Positions 10,085-19,327 are shown, counted from the stretch's first letter. The stretch is DNA of 64,000 nucleotides from Ruminococcus sp. OA3 (GCF_022440845.1 NZ_JAKNTO010000001.1:1922001-1986000), one strand, 5' to 3'. Made by a program: numbers and translations. Notes: generated by a model from the sequence alone, not told the origin.

Positions 10085-11971
10085 ATGATATCAGATTTTT
10101 CAGCGACAATTTTCATAACGGCTCTGATAGCCATTATCATATTCTTCATATGGAGCTACAAGGTGAAAAACCTTCAGCTGATCCATAAATTTTATCTGAT
10201 GCTGGCTGGCTCTTACGGTCTGTGTGTGATTGCACTGATAGGCATGAAGATGACGAGCCCGGATAATGAACCGGCGCTTATATTCTGGGATGCGTGGACG
10301 AATATTATGGGCGCTTTTATGCCCGTGTTTTGCCTGTGCATTGCACTGATCTTTGTAAAAGGATGGGAACAGATGCCCAGGAGCGCCTGGTGGCTGTTTG
10401 CCGTACCGGTGATTACCAGTATCATCGTGTGTACCAATCCGATCCATCACCTGCAGTACCAGGTGTTTTCCGTGATACGCAGTGAGATCGTCTTCGGCCC
10501 GTATATTGTGGTTACAGGACTTTACAGCTGGATGTGTCAGGTTGTATCTCTGGTATTCATGATCAATTTTGCATTCCGCAACCGCAGCAGACTGTATCTG
10601 ATGCAGTGCCTGATGTTCTCATGCGGATGCGCGTGTCCGCTGATTGTAAGCATTTTTGCAACGACAACATCGAACGCGTCGATTGCCGCAACTCCCCTCA
10701 GCTTTATACCGACCATCGTGCTGAACGGGATTGCCATATACCAGCTGCACATACTGGATATTAAACCAATTGCCGCACAGAGGGTACTTGACTGGATATC
10801 CGACTGCTATCTCGTGCTGAGTGACAAAGGTGTGGTCATCAGCTATAACCAGCCGTTTGAACGTATTCTGGCATCACGCTACGGGATCGTTGAAAACAGC
10901 TATCTGAGTGACTGTGTGAAAGAGGAAGATGTTTTTAAGAAGACGGCCATTTACAATCTGATGACAGCCATTGAATCATGCAGGAACGGAGGGTCCAACA
11001 TTTCTTATGAACAGGCAATGACGGTAAAACGTGATTCGGGGGTGCATAAGATCTATTATGTCGTTGATGTGACTGCGCTGCATATCAAGGACAAACTGTC
11101 CGGGTTTGTTGCAATTTTTAAAGATGTCACTCAGCTGAAAAAAAGTATGCAGCAAGTGCAGGACAGCCAGGCGAGAATGATGGAACAGGAACGACTGGCC
11201 TCTCTGGGACAGATGATCGGGGGACTGGCACATAACCTGAAAACCCCCATCATGAGTATTTCTGGATGTATATCGGCAGTGGAAACGCTGGTCGAGGAGT
11301 GTGTGGAGAGTCTGGATGATCCAGGTGTAACTGAGGAGGACTACAGGGAGATCTACAACGAGATGTCAGAGTGGTTTGACAAAATGAGGGAGTCTTCCTC
11401 CTATATGTCTGATATCATCACAGCCATAAAAGGACAGGCGGCCAGTGTCAATGCATCTGATGAGGCATCGTTTACGACGGAAGATCTGATCAAGAGAAGC
11501 ATGCTGCTGATGCGGCATGAGCTGACGTCCAGCAACTGCCGGGTGGTGTTCGAGAATGGCGGCAGAGCATACACGATCCGTGGAGATATCAACAATCTGG
11601 TGCAAGTGCTGAATAATCTGTTGTCCAATGCTGTGTATGCGCAGAAACAGGTTGGCGGTGGTGATATCACAATTGGAGTGGATGCGGATAAAGAACGGCT
11701 GAAAATATTTGTAAAGGATACCGGCCCCGGATTCGCACCGGGAGTCAGAAAACGGCTGTTTAAAGAGATGGTGACAAGCAAAGGGGCTCATGGGACCGGG
11801 CTTGGGCTGTATATATCGGATGCGGTGGTCCGGGGGAAATTCGGCGGTTCCGTCTGGGTAGAAGACAATACGGGAGGCGGGGCGGTCGTTGGATTTACAA
11901 TACCGTTTGATATGACGGAAGACAGCAATGATGAAGGTACAAAAGGAGGCATGAAACATGAGGCGCAGTAG
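10085..11971 (+). CDS. Seven-TM-type sensor histidine kinase with PAS domain
   Basis: The product (about 628 residues) has an N-terminal half of about seven hydrophobic segments (1-222), a PAS-like domain (about 232-352), a HisKA helix with GGLAHNLKTPI (His383) and a HATPase domain containing NNLLSNAVYAQ, DTGPGF and GTGLGL. The multi-TM input resembles the 7TM N-terminal modules of Gram-positive kinases that bind small ligands in the membrane. The ATG at 10085 is preferred over a GTG at 10076 because GAGGGG lies 8 bases before it. It follows the NRPS by 18 bases and its end overlaps the response regulator start by 14 bases, so kinase, regulator and biosynthetic enzymes should be made together. 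The ligand is unknown; the NRPS product is an obvious candidate. Confidence 0.88.
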   Translation: MISDFSATIFITALIAIIIFFIWSYKVKNLQLIHKFYLMLAGSYGLCVIALIGMKMTSPDNEPALIFWDAWTNIMGAFMPVFCLCIALIFVKGWEQMPRSAWWLFAVPVITSIIVCTNPIHHLQYQVFSVIRSEIVFGPYIVVTGLYSWMCQVVSLVFMINFAFRNRSRLYLMQCLMFSCGCACPLIVSIFATTTSNASIAATPLSFIPTIVLNGIAIYQLHILDIKPIAAQRVLDWISDCYLVLSDKGVVISYNQPFERILASRYGIVENSYLSDCVKEEDVFKKTAIYNLMTAIESCRNGGSNISYEQAMTVKRDSGVHKIYYVVDVTALHIKDKLSGFVAIFKDVTQLKKSMQQVQDSQARMMEQERLASLGQMIGGLAHNLKTPIMSISGCISAVETLVEECVESLDDPGVTEEDYREIYNEMSEWFDKMRESSSYMSDIITAIKGQAASVNASDEASFTTEDLIKRSMLLMRHELTSSNCRVVFENGGRAYTIRGDINNLVQVLNNLLSNAVYAQKQVGGGDITIGVDADKERLKIFVKDTGPGFAPGVRKRLFKEMVTSKGAHGTGLGLYISDAVVRGKFGGSVWVEDNTGGGAVVGFTIPFDMTEDSNDEGTKGGMKHEAQ

Positions 11972-13448
11972 AGGCACCGTACATAAAAACATTTCAATTT
12001 TAACGCTTGACGACGATGCGATCATGACATCTACTCTGCAGGCTTATTTTCAACGCTCAGGGTATGATGTGGATGTGGAAAACGATCCGTACCGTGCGAT
12101 AGAAAGGGTAAGGGACGGGGAGTATGATATTCTTCTGCTGGATTTTCTTATGTCTCCTGTCTGCGGGGATCAGGTTGTGGAACAGATCAGGTCATTTAAC
12201 CGGGATATTTACATCATTCTTCTGACGGGGCACAAAAGCATGGCGCCTCCGCTTAAGACGATACGTGAACTTGAAATTCAGGGGTATTATGAAAAAAGTG
12301 ACCGTTTCGATCAGCTGGAACTTCTGGTGGAATCCTGTGTTAAATCCATTCTGCAGATGAGAACGATACAGAACTATAAAAACGGGCTTTCACTGATGAT
12401 GGATGTACTTCCGCAGATTTACGATCTGGATGCCACACAGTCTGTGTTCGGCAGTATTCTGGAAGCCGCAATGCGGATTTTTCAGGCTGAGAGCAGTTTT
12501 ATTGTTCTAAATGAAATGCCGTACAGAGTCGTAGAGGGAAACATACAGAAAACAACAGGAACAATCTCAGATGCAGAGATCACAGAAATCATCCGGGATG
12601 CAGAGTTTGGTGAAAAACTGACATTGCAGAAAGGAGAATATCTGCTCGCAGCGATTGAAAATGAGAAGCATCAGGCAATTGGCATTCTGGGGATTGGCCT
12701 TAAAAATAAAACGGAATATGTGCAGGTGCAGCTGATGGAAATATTTGCACGTCAGATTTCTTCTGCTCTTCATAACAATCAGCTTCATTTGCTGGTCAGT
12801 GAACAGAATAAGGAACTGACAAGGGCGTATGCGCAGCTGAATGAGAGTTATATGGAGATTATCGGTGCGATGCGGACGATCGTTGATGAGCGGGATATTT
12901 ATACAAGAGGTCATTCAGACCGGGTGTCCTGCCTTGCAGAGGCGCTTGCACGACAGATGGGAAAAGATAAAAAATTTATTGAGCGGGTCAAGTTGGCAGG
13001 ACTGTTCCATGATATTGGTAAGGTTGGAATTTCAGACCGCATTTTGCTGAAGCCTGAAAAGCTCAGTTTTGAAGAATATGCGGATATTAAAAAGCATTCT
13101 GACAAAGGAGCGAAAATCCTTGCCGCTATCACGCTGTTTTCAGATATTGTCCCCATCGTGCATGCACATCATGAACGCATAGACGGAAAGGGATATCCGG
13201 ACGGTCTGAAAGGAGATGAGATTCCGGATGAATCGAAGATCATCGCAGTGGCTGATTCATTTGACGCGATGACATCGCATCGGCAGTACCGAAGCAATAT
13301 GACATTGGGGCAGGCGATAGAAGAATTGAAAAAGGGCAGCGGAACTCAGTTTGCACCAGAGGTAGTGGAAGCATTTTTACAGCTATGTGAGGAATGTGGA
13401 CAGGACAAATTTTTTGACATGTATGCAGTTAAGGAGGAGAGGTTATAA
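11958..13448 (+). CDS. Response regulator with REC, GAF-like and HD-GYP domains
   Basis: The 496-residue product has an N-terminal receiver (acidic pair near 18-20, phospho-acceptor Asp62, Thr90, Lys113), a GAF-like middle (about 145-275), a short coiled linker and a C-terminal HD-GYP phosphodiesterase. The HD-GYP residues are complete: HD at 351-352, HHE at 404-406, DG at 409-410 and GYP at 412-414, followed by VADSFDAMTS. HD-GYP domains hydrolyse cyclic di-GMP, so the output of this two-component pair is probably second-messenger turnover and not DNA binding. The start overlaps the kinase gene by 14 bases and the acyl ligase gene begins 3 bases after its stop. A GAF-like domain could add a second small-molecule input. 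Confidence 0.92.
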   Translation: MRRSRGTVHKNISILTLDDDAIMTSTLQAYFQRSGYDVDVENDPYRAIERVRDGEYDILLLDFLMSPVCGDQVVEQIRSFNRDIYIILLTGHKSMAPPLKTIRELEIQGYYEKSDRFDQLELLVESCVKSILQMRTIQNYKNGLSLMMDVLPQIYDLDATQSVFGSILEAAMRIFQAESSFIVLNEMPYRVVEGNIQKTTGTISDAEITEIIRDAEFGEKLTLQKGEYLLAAIENEKHQAIGILGIGLKNKTEYVQVQLMEIFARQISSALHNNQLHLLVSEQNKELTRAYAQLNESYMEIIGAMRTIVDERDIYTRGHSDRVSCLAEALARQMGKDKKFIERVKLAGLFHDIGKVGISDRILLKPEKLSFEEYADIKKHSDKGAKILAAITLFSDIVPIVHAHHERIDGKGYPDGLKGDEIPDESKIIAVADSFDAMTSHRQYRSNMTLGQAIEELKKGSGTQFAPEVVEAFLQLCEECGQDKFFDMYAVKEERL

Positions 13449-13451
13449 AAT

Positions 13452-15098
13452 ATGAAAAAATTCCCTTTAAATGAAAGAACGTATTATGATACTTTTGACG
13501 CGTTTATAACCGGCATAGCGGAGAATTTCAGCGAACTTCCGGCTGTAACATGGTTTACCAGGAAACAGGAAGAAAAAAATAAAACATTCAGAGAGCTGAC
13601 ACTCGATGTGCTTGCGCTGCGAAACGTGCTGTGTGACAGAGGACTTGCGGGCGGTCATATTGCGATCGTTGGAGAAAATAATTACAGTTGGATTGTAACG
13701 TATCTGGCAGCTGCATCCTGTGGCGGAACCGCTGTCTGCATCGATGCTGAACAGTCGGATGAGAGTATCTGGCAGATGCTTGAGATGGCCGATGTCGAAG
13801 CCGTTTTTGCATCAGAGCCGTGTATGCCGATCTGTGAAGCCATGCCGAAAGAAAAGTCTAAAATCAGACTGTTTGTACTGCTCAGTGACAAGCGCCGTGA
13901 TCAGACTGAGAATGTACTGCAGTTATGTCAGGAGGGGATGAAACTTCCGGAGGGAAAGTACTCCGAGATTACACCCCGCCAGACAGCAGCGATTGTGTTT
14001 ACATCAGGAACAACCAGCATATCAAAACCGGTGATGCTCAGCCATCAGGCAATTCTTCACAATGCCAGTTCGTCGAGCGTATACGTATCTGCGGAAGAAC
14101 GTGTCTTTACCTCTCTTCCGTTTTATCATACGTATGGAATGACATGTGCGGTGCTGGCAACACTGGTGCGCGGAGCACACCTGTTCATCAATGGTAATCT
14201 GAAGACTGCAATGAGGGACCTTCACCTCTCGCGGCCTGATTCTATGCTGACCGTTCCCCTGATGGTGGAGGCTATTCACAACCAGCTATGGCTGAATGCG
14301 GAAAAAGAGGGAAAAGCCAAAGGGTTGAAGAAGCTGATGAAAATGCAGGGAATCTGCAGAAAACTTGGAATTACGAAACAGAATAAGATACTGGAGGAAA
14401 TACGTGAAAAGTGTGTGGGGAGTCTGCATATTATCATCTGCGGAGGTGCACATCTGAGTAAAGAGATAGCGGAAGAATTTCAGCTGCTGGGTGTTACCGT
14501 CCTGCAGGGATACGGGATCACAGAGTGTTCACCGCTGGTATCGGTCAACAGCAATCATTCCTATCAACTGGACTCTGTCGGCTATGTTCTTCCGGAGACA
14601 GACGTAAAGATCATGGATGAGGAGATATGGGTAAGCGGAGTGGGCGTTATGAACGGTTACTATAAATCTCAGGAACTTACAGATGAGGTCATGGAAGGTG
14701 AATGGTTTAAAACGGGAGACCTCGGATATCTGGATAAAGAAGGTTTCCTGTATATCACAGGGCGTAAGAAAAACCTGGTAGTGTTTAAAAACGGGAAGAA
14801 AGTATCTCCTGAGAAGCTGGAGGAGAAAATCGGAAATATACCGCTGGTAAAGGATGTGCTGGTCTATGGAGCCGTCAGCGGTGCTTCGGCAGATGATGTA
14901 AAGCTGGCAGCCAGTATCTATCCGGAACCAGCCAGAGCGGAAGGGCTTTCATCGTATGAGATATTGGAACAGCTTCAGGAAGAGATCAATAAAATCAATG
15001 CACAGCTTCCTCTTTATCAACAGATACAGATGGTAAATATCCGTGAGCAGGAATTTTCCAAAACTGCGTCTCAGAAAATTAAGAGGCATCTGGTTTAA
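13452..15098 (+). CDS. AMP-forming acyl-CoA/acyl-ACP ligase
   Basis: This 548-residue adenylate-forming enzyme shows the P-loop-like [11 protein letters not shown] (about 179-189), the YGITECSPL core, [19 protein letters not shown] and a C-terminal region with a lysine-rich end. It resembles long-chain fatty acid ligases more than amino-acid adenylation domains. It lies directly between the HD-GYP regulator and a free acyl carrier protein, and the NRPS begins with a condensation domain. The likely job is therefore to activate a fatty acid and load it on the carrier protein, which presents it to the first condensation domain. Whether it forms CoA or ACP thioesters cannot be decided from sequence. 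Confidence 0.88.
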   Translation: MKKFPLNERTYYDTFDAFITGIAENFSELPAVTWFTRKQEEKNKTFRELTLDVLALRNVLCDRGLAGGHIAIVGENNYSWIVTYLAAASCGGTAVCIDAEQSDESIWQMLEMADVEAVFASEPCMPICEAMPKEKSKIRLFVLLSDKRRDQTENVLQLCQEGMKLPEGKYSEITPRQTAAIVFTSGTTSISKPVMLSHQAILHNASSSSVYVSAEERVFTSLPFYHTYGMTCAVLATLVRGAHLFINGNLKTAMRDLHLSRPDSMLTVPLMVEAIHNQLWLNAEKEGKAKGLKKLMKMQGICRKLGITKQNKILEEIREKCVGSLHIIICGGAHLSKEIAEEFQLLGVTVLQGYGITECSPLVSVNSNHSYQLDSVGYVLPETDVKIMDEEIWVSGVGVMNGYYKSQELTDEVMEGEWFKTGDLGYLDKEGFLYITGRKKNLVVFKNGKKVSPEKLEEKIGNIPLVKDVLVYGAVSGASADDVKLAASIYPEPARAEGLSSYEILEQLQEEINKINAQLPLYQQIQMVNIREQEFSKTASQKIKRHLV

Positions 15099-15111
15099 GG
15101 GGTGAGTAAAG

Positions 15112-15342
15112 ATGCTGGAATTTATAAGAAATATCGTGTTTCAGGTCACGGGGAAGGATAAACTTACATATGATACCGACTTCGTGCAGGATCTGGGACT
15201 GAATTCTTTTGACATTATGAATATTGTCTGCGCGTTTGAGGATTATTTTGACACTGAGATACCGAACAGAGATGTCTGGCAGCTTCATCAGGTAAAAGAT
15301 GTGATCGCTTATATGCAGCGGCGCGGACTGACAGAAATCTGA
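15112..15342 (+). CDS. Stand-alone acyl carrier protein
   Basis: This 76-residue acidic protein carries the phosphopantetheine attachment motif LGLNSFD, with the serine near residue 32, flanked by the helices typical of ACPs. It is the last gene of the NRPS operon, 13 bases after the acyl ligase and followed by a hairpin terminator. Context suggests that it holds the acyl starter made by the ligase and docks to the first condensation domain of the NRPS. It is distinct from a housekeeping fatty-acid ACP because no fab genes are nearby. Confidence 0.88.
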   Translation: MLEFIRNIVFQVTGKDKLTYDTDFVQDLGLNSFDIMNIVCAFEDYFDTEIPNRDVWQLHQVKDVIAYMQRRGLTEI

Positions 15343-15350
15343 TCAGAAGG

Positions 15351-15396
15351 GCTGTACTGTCTGTGGAACTGCCACAAGACGGTACAGCTCATTTTG
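15351..15396 (+). terminator. Terminator of the NRPS operon
   Basis: GCTGTAC at 15351-15357 pairs with GTACAGC at 15382-15388, with an inner GTCT/AGAC and GTGG/CCAC stem, followed by CATTTTGTTAT. It lies 8 bases after the carrier protein stop. Confidence 0.75.
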
Positions 15397-15449
15397 TTAT
15401 AAAAATATCGCATAAATTTAAAGAACTGTGGAAAGATAAGAAAAAGACA

Positions 15450-15478
15450 TTGCTTTAAGTGGAATAAAATGGTATACT
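15450..15478 (+). promoter_or_regulatory. Promoter of the flavoprotein-rubredoxin gene
   Basis: TTGCTT at 15450-15455 and TATACT at 15473-15478 are separated by 17 bases, about 60 bases before the chosen start. Confidence 0.6.
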
Positions 15479-15539
15479 ATGGATGTCGGAAATTTAAAGC
15501 AAAAAAATTAAGATGTGTTTAAAAAGAGGAGAAATAAAA

Positions 15540-16184
15540 TTGAATACTAATATTTTCAGGGATATGTCCTATGGTGTTTACGTCGTTGGAACAATGGACG
15601 GGGACCGTCCAACAGGATGTATTGCCAACAGCGTGATGCAGATCACATCATCTCCGGCGACAGTTGCAGTCAGCATGAACCATGACAATTATACACAGCA
15701 GTGTATAGAAAAAAGCGGAGTTTTCTCGTTTTCAATTCTGGCGGAGGATTCGGAATCTTCTATTATCGGGACTTTTGGATTTCGTTCCGGCAAGGACACC
15801 GATAAGTTTCAGGATATTTCGCACGAGATGAAAGAAGGAGCCCCGGTTGTTTCAGATTCCTGCGGCTATGTTGTCTGTAAAGTGATCGACAAGATGGAGA
15901 CGTCAACTCACACGGTATTCCTTGGGGAAGTTGTGGATGCAGATACTCTGGGAGAGGGACGTCAGGCGATGTCTTATGCATATTACCACAATGTGATCAA
16001 AGGAAAGAGTCCGAAGAATGCACCGACCTATCTGCAGGAAAACGAGCAGAAGTCCGAAGAAAAGCAGGTATCCAGATATGTCTGCGAAGTCTGCGGTTAT
16101 ATCTATGAGGGTGAAAGTCTGCCGGAAGATTATATATGTCCGGTATGCAAAGTCGGGGCAGATAAATTTAAAAAGGTAACATAA
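15540..16184 (+). CDS. Flavin reductase-rubredoxin fusion (flavoredoxin-type)
   Basis: The N-terminal part (about 1-150) is a flavin-reductase-like FMN-binding domain, with the typical DMSYGVYVVGT opening and the GCIANSVMQITS segment. The C-terminal 45 residues are a rubredoxin domain with two Cys-x2-Cys pairs (CEVCGY and CPVCKVG) that bind one iron. Such high-molecular-weight rubredoxins pass electrons to oxygen- or peroxide-reducing partners in anaerobes. A TTG at 15540 is chosen because AGAGGAG ends 8 bases before it; the upstream in-frame ATG at 15513 has no ribosome site. Length is then 214 residues. Rubrerythrin follows, which makes an oxidative-stress role likely. Confidence 0.88.
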   Translation: MNTNIFRDMSYGVYVVGTMDGDRPTGCIANSVMQITSSPATVAVSMNHDNYTQQCIEKSGVFSFSILAEDSESSIIGTFGFRSGKDTDKFQDISHEMKEGAPVVSDSCGYVVCKVIDKMETSTHTVFLGEVVDADTLGEGRQAMSYAYYHNVIKGKSPKNAPTYLQENEQKSEEKQVSRYVCEVCGYIYEGESLPEDYICPVCKVGADKFKKVT

Positions 16185-16190
16185 AAAGCT

Positions 16191-16219
16191 GGTGCGGTTT
16201 TAAACCCGCACCGGTAGAT
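16191..16219 (+). terminator. Intergenic hairpin between rubredoxin and rubrerythrin genes
   Basis: GGTGCGG at 16191-16197 pairs perfectly with CCGCACC at 16206-16212; GGTAGATTTTT follows. It could be a leaky terminator that lets part of the transcript continue into rubrerythrin. Confidence 0.6.
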
Positions 16220-16249
16220 TTTTAACATATGAAAGGAGTATTACATATT

Positions 16250-16792
16250 ATGGCTGATTTAAAAGGAAGTAAAACTGAGGCAAATCTTCAGACAGCATTT
16301 GCAGGTGAATCACAGGCGACCAACAAGTACAGATACTATGCATCACAGGCTAAAAAGGACGGCTATGTACAGATTGCATCAATCTTTGAAGAGACCGCAA
16401 ATAACGAAAAAGAGCATGCAAAAATCTGGTTTAAACTGCTTCATGGCGGTAAAGTAGGACCAACAACAGAGAACCTGAAGGATGCAGCAGCAGGAGAGAA
16501 CTACGAATGGACCGATATGTATGCGACATTTGCAAAAGAGGCAAAAGAAGAGGGATTCGATCAGATCGCTGCTCTGTTTGAAGGTGTGGCGGCCGTTGAA
16601 AAAGAGCATGAGGAAAGATATCGCAAACTTCTTGCCAATATCGACGGAGGTATTGTGTTCTCAAGAGACGGGGATAAGATGTGGCACTGTTCCAACTGCG
16701 GACATATCCATTTTGGAAAAGAAGCCCCGGATGTGTGCCCCGTATGTGCTCACCCGAAGGCCTATTTCCAATTAAAAGCCGAAAATTATTAA
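16250..16792 (+). CDS. rbr: Rubrerythrin
   Basis: The 180-residue protein has the ferritin-like di-iron domain with the two Glu-rich helices (FAGESQA near 19; [25 protein letters not shown]) and a C-terminal rubredoxin domain with CSNCGH and CPVCAH. Rubrerythrin reduces hydrogen peroxide to water in anaerobes using electrons from rubredoxin-type donors, here probably the preceding gene product. The ATG at 16250 is preferred because AAAGGAG lies about 11 bases upstream; an ATG 7 codons earlier overlaps that site. A strong terminator follows. Confidence 0.95.
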   Translation: MADLKGSKTEANLQTAFAGESQATNKYRYYASQAKKDGYVQIASIFEETANNEKEHAKIWFKLLHGGKVGPTTENLKDAAAGENYEWTDMYATFAKEAKEEGFDQIAALFEGVAAVEKEHEERYRKLLANIDGGIVFSRDGDKMWHCSNCGHIHFGKEAPDVCPVCAHPKAYFQLKAENY

Positions 16793-16826
16793 TCTGCACT
16801 GATAAACTGTTATATGAAAACGAAGG

Positions 16827-16864
16827 CCATATGCTGGCAGAAATTCCTGCATATGGTTTTTTTT
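16827..16864 (+). terminator. Terminator after rubrerythrin
   Basis: CCATATGC at 16827-16834 pairs with GCATATGG at 16849-16856, directly followed by eight T residues. Confidence 0.88.
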
Positions 16865-16935
16865 GTCTGAAAACGGACAGATCCGGCGGCTAAAATAATA
16901 AGCAAGAATGATAAAAAAATGAGAAAGAATGATTA

Positions 16936-16964
16936 TTTACATTGCCTGAAAATACAGGTATAGT
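16936..16964 (+). promoter_or_regulatory. Promoter of the iolG-like operon
   Basis: TTTACA at 16936-16941 and TATAGT at 16959-16964 have an exact 17-base spacer, giving a leader of about 55 bases before the ATG at 17026. Confidence 0.65.
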
Positions 16965-17025
16965 TAGAGTGTGCAGTACATGTACTCACAACAGCAGAAA
17001 CGAATATAATGACAGGAGGACTAAA

Positions 17026-18045
17026 ATGGCAAAAAAGATACGTGTAGGTATCCTGGGACTGGGCCGCATTGGAAAGATGCATGCGAGAAATATCCTGACA
17101 ATGAAAGAGTTTGAGGTGGTCATGGGGGTTGATCCATTTCTGACGGAAGCCCTGGAGCAGGAAATGAAAGAGATGGGGGTGCCGAAGTGCTCAAAAGATC
17201 CGGAAGATGTGTTTGCAGATCCGGAAATTGATGCTGTGATTATCTGTTCTATTACGGAAACACATTCCGACTTTATCATCCGTGCAGCAAATGCAGGAAA
17301 AGATATTTTCTGCGAGAAGCCGATCGATCACAATGTTGACCGTATTTTAGAAGCGCTGCGGGCAGTACAAAACGCAGGAGTTATCCTTCAGGTGGGCTTT
17401 ATGAGGCGCTTTGACAGAAATCACGGAAAGCTTCAGAAAATGGTTGCTGAAGGCAGGGTTGGAGAGGTTGAGATGCTCAAGATCACGTCACGTGATCCTG
17501 ATCTGCCTCCGGTGAATTATATTAAGGATTCCGGTGGGATTTATGTGGACATGATGATACACGATTTTGATATGGCACGTTTTGTTGTGGGCAGTGAAGT
17601 GACTGAAGTATTTGCCGCAGGCGCAGCCCTGTGCAAGCCGGAGATTGCAGAATATGGGGATGTTGACAGTGCTATCGTAACTCTGAAATTTGAGAATGGG
17701 GCAATCGGTGTAATTGACAACAGCAGACGTTCCGGATTTGGACATGACCAGCGCATTGAAATACTGGGATCAAAAGGATGCCTGATGGACAGCAATGAAC
17801 CGGAATCTAATGTTGTCTATTATAATAATGTCGGCTCCTGCGGGGATAAGCTGCCGTGGCATTTCATTGAACGTTATGAGGGCGCTTATTTTACGGAACT
17901 TCGCGAGTTTGTGCGGGCGGTGCTGGAGCGCACACAGCCTGTGGTGTCCGGATTCGACGGACTGCAGTCCGTGCTGATCGCGGAGGCTGCGGCGAAGTCT
18001 GCAAAAAGCGGAAAAATGGAAAAGGTTGAGAGAATCACAGTGTGA
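17026..18045 (+). CDS. iolG: Inositol 2-dehydrogenase-like Gfo/Idh/MocA oxidoreductase
   Basis: The 339-residue product opens with a Rossmann fold (GLGRIG at 11-16), then the EKP motif typical of Gfo/Idh/MocA enzymes, and the central GGIYVDMMIHDFDMARF region seen in myo-inositol 2-dehydrogenases. FMRRFD and TSRDP also fit IolG. These enzymes oxidise inositols or sugars with NAD. The ATG at 17026 has AGGAGG 6 bases upstream, so the 28 extra codons of the longer open frame are not used. It is followed by a second family member after 18 bases, and a promoter precedes it. No other iol genes (iolB, C, D, E) are seen in the window, so the substrate is uncertain. Confidence 0.82.
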   Translation: MAKKIRVGILGLGRIGKMHARNILTMKEFEVVMGVDPFLTEALEQEMKEMGVPKCSKDPEDVFADPEIDAVIICSITETHSDFIIRAANAGKDIFCEKPIDHNVDRILEALRAVQNAGVILQVGFMRRFDRNHGKLQKMVAEGRVGEVEMLKITSRDPDLPPVNYIKDSGGIYVDMMIHDFDMARFVVGSEVTEVFAAGAALCKPEIAEYGDVDSAIVTLKFENGAIGVIDNSRRSGFGHDQRIEILGSKGCLMDSNEPESNVVYYNNVGSCGDKLPWHFIERYEGAYFTELREFVRAVLERTQPVVSGFDGLQSVLIAEAAAKSAKSGKMEKVERITV

Positions 18046-18063
18046 CAGAAAAGGAGAAATGAG

Positions 18064-19200
18064 ATGGAACTTAGATTTGGTATTGTTGGAGGGGCACTTG
18101 GATCTTTTATCGGGAATGTACATCGGCAGGGAGCACTGATGGATGATATGGCAGTACTGAAATGCGGCTGCTTTTCCAGAAATCAGGAAAAAAATCTGGC
18201 AACGGGGAGAAAGTGGCACATCTATGATGAGGACAGAATTTACAAAGATTACAGAGAAATGGCAGAGTGCGAGTCAAAACGGGAAGATGGTATCCAGTTT
18301 GTAGCGATCACGACACCAAATGTCAGTCATTATGAGATCGCAAAATGCTTTATGGAGCACGGCATCCATGTGATGTGTGATAAGCCGCTTGCCTTTAATC
18401 TGGAGCAGGGAATGGAGCTTGAGAGGATTGCGAAAGAGCGCAATATGCTATTTGGCCTGACATATACATATACGGCATATGGAGTGATCCGACAGGCGAG
18501 AGAGATGATTAAGAACGGTGAGATCGGAGACATTCTGCATGTGGTAACAGAATATCCTCAGGACTGGGTGATTTCGGCTTTTAACAGTGAAAATTCTGAC
18601 CAGGCCATGTGGCGTCTGGATCCGGAGATTTCCGGAGAGTCTCTGTGTACGGCAGATATCGGAACACATCTGGAACAGCTTATCGTGCAGATGACGGGGC
18701 TTGAGATCAAACGTGTGCTGGCACGTTTTGACACTTATCCGAGAGATCTTTTGCTGGAAACCAATACGACAGTCATGCTGGACTTCGGAGACCAGATTAC
18801 AGGTACGCTCTGGGCCTCTCAGATTGCAGCCGGTTACGAGTGCGGTGTGAAGATCCGTGTCTTCGGAACGAAGGGCTCCCTGGAATGGTGTCATGAAAAT
18901 CCCGGAATTCTGAAATATACCAGGGTTAATCAGCCAACACAGATCATGTCAGCGAACAGGGATTATATGTATCCGGAAAGCCGCCGTATCAGTCGTATCG
19001 CTGCAGGGCATCCGGAAGGATATTTTGAGGCGTTTGGAAATCTGTACCATGCGTTCTGTGAACATCTGATCGCACGTCTGGAGGAAAGGGAGCCGGAAAC
19101 TTATACGTATCCAACGGTAGAGGATGGCGTGAAAGGACTTCGGTTTGTGAAAGCCTGTGTGGAGAGCAATGGAAACGGGAATGTGTGGGTAGAAGTCTGA
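18064..19200 (+). CDS. Gfo/Idh/MocA-family oxidoreductase
   Basis: The 378-residue protein has an N-terminal NAD-binding fold (FGIVGGALGSFIG at about 5-17), TTPNVSHYE, the CDKPLAF catalytic lysine-proline region and a C-terminal substrate domain. The glycine motif is slightly unusual because GGALGSF replaces the common GxGxxG. It forms an operon with the iolG-like gene and ends in a hairpin terminator. Related enzymes oxidise or epimerise sugars and cyclitols; pairing of two paralogues in one operon suggests sequential oxidation and reduction of one substrate. The substrate cannot be read from sequence. Confidence 0.85.
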   Translation: MELRFGIVGGALGSFIGNVHRQGALMDDMAVLKCGCFSRNQEKNLATGRKWHIYDEDRIYKDYREMAECESKREDGIQFVAITTPNVSHYEIAKCFMEHGIHVMCDKPLAFNLEQGMELERIAKERNMLFGLTYTYTAYGVIRQAREMIKNGEIGDILHVVTEYPQDWVISAFNSENSDQAMWRLDPEISGESLCTADIGTHLEQLIVQMTGLEIKRVLARFDTYPRDLLLETNTTVMLDFGDQITGTLWASQIAAGYECGVKIRVFGTKGSLEWCHENPGILKYTRVNQPTQIMSANRDYMYPESRRISRIAAGHPEGYFEAFGNLYHAFCEHLIARLEEREPETYTYPTVEDGVKGLRFVKACVESNGNGNVWVEV

Positions 19201-19217
19201 GAGATCAGGAGCCGGAG

Positions 19218-19260
19218 GGTGCCGCAAAATCATGATATTTCATGATTGAGTGGCACCTTT
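19218..19260 (+). terminator. Terminator of the iolG-like operon
   Basis: GGTGCC (19218-19223) pairs with GGCACC (19252-19257), enclosing AATCATGA/TCATGATT (19228-19235 and 19240-19247). TTTGTTCT follows. Confidence 0.75.
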
Positions 19261-19327
19261 GTTCTATGTACTGATAAAAAACAGGGAAAGCCTCCTGTCA
19301 GTGGAATCTTCCCTGAGTTTGTGCACC

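Noticed and set aside
11366-12025. A 219-codon minus-strand frame across the kinase-regulator overlap
   Set aside because: Covers two genes with complete catalytic motifs; no ribosome site seen.
15513-15539. Upstream ATG as start of the rubredoxin fusion
   Set aside because: No ribosome site before it; the AGAGGAG sequence would lie inside the gene and fits the TTG at 15540.
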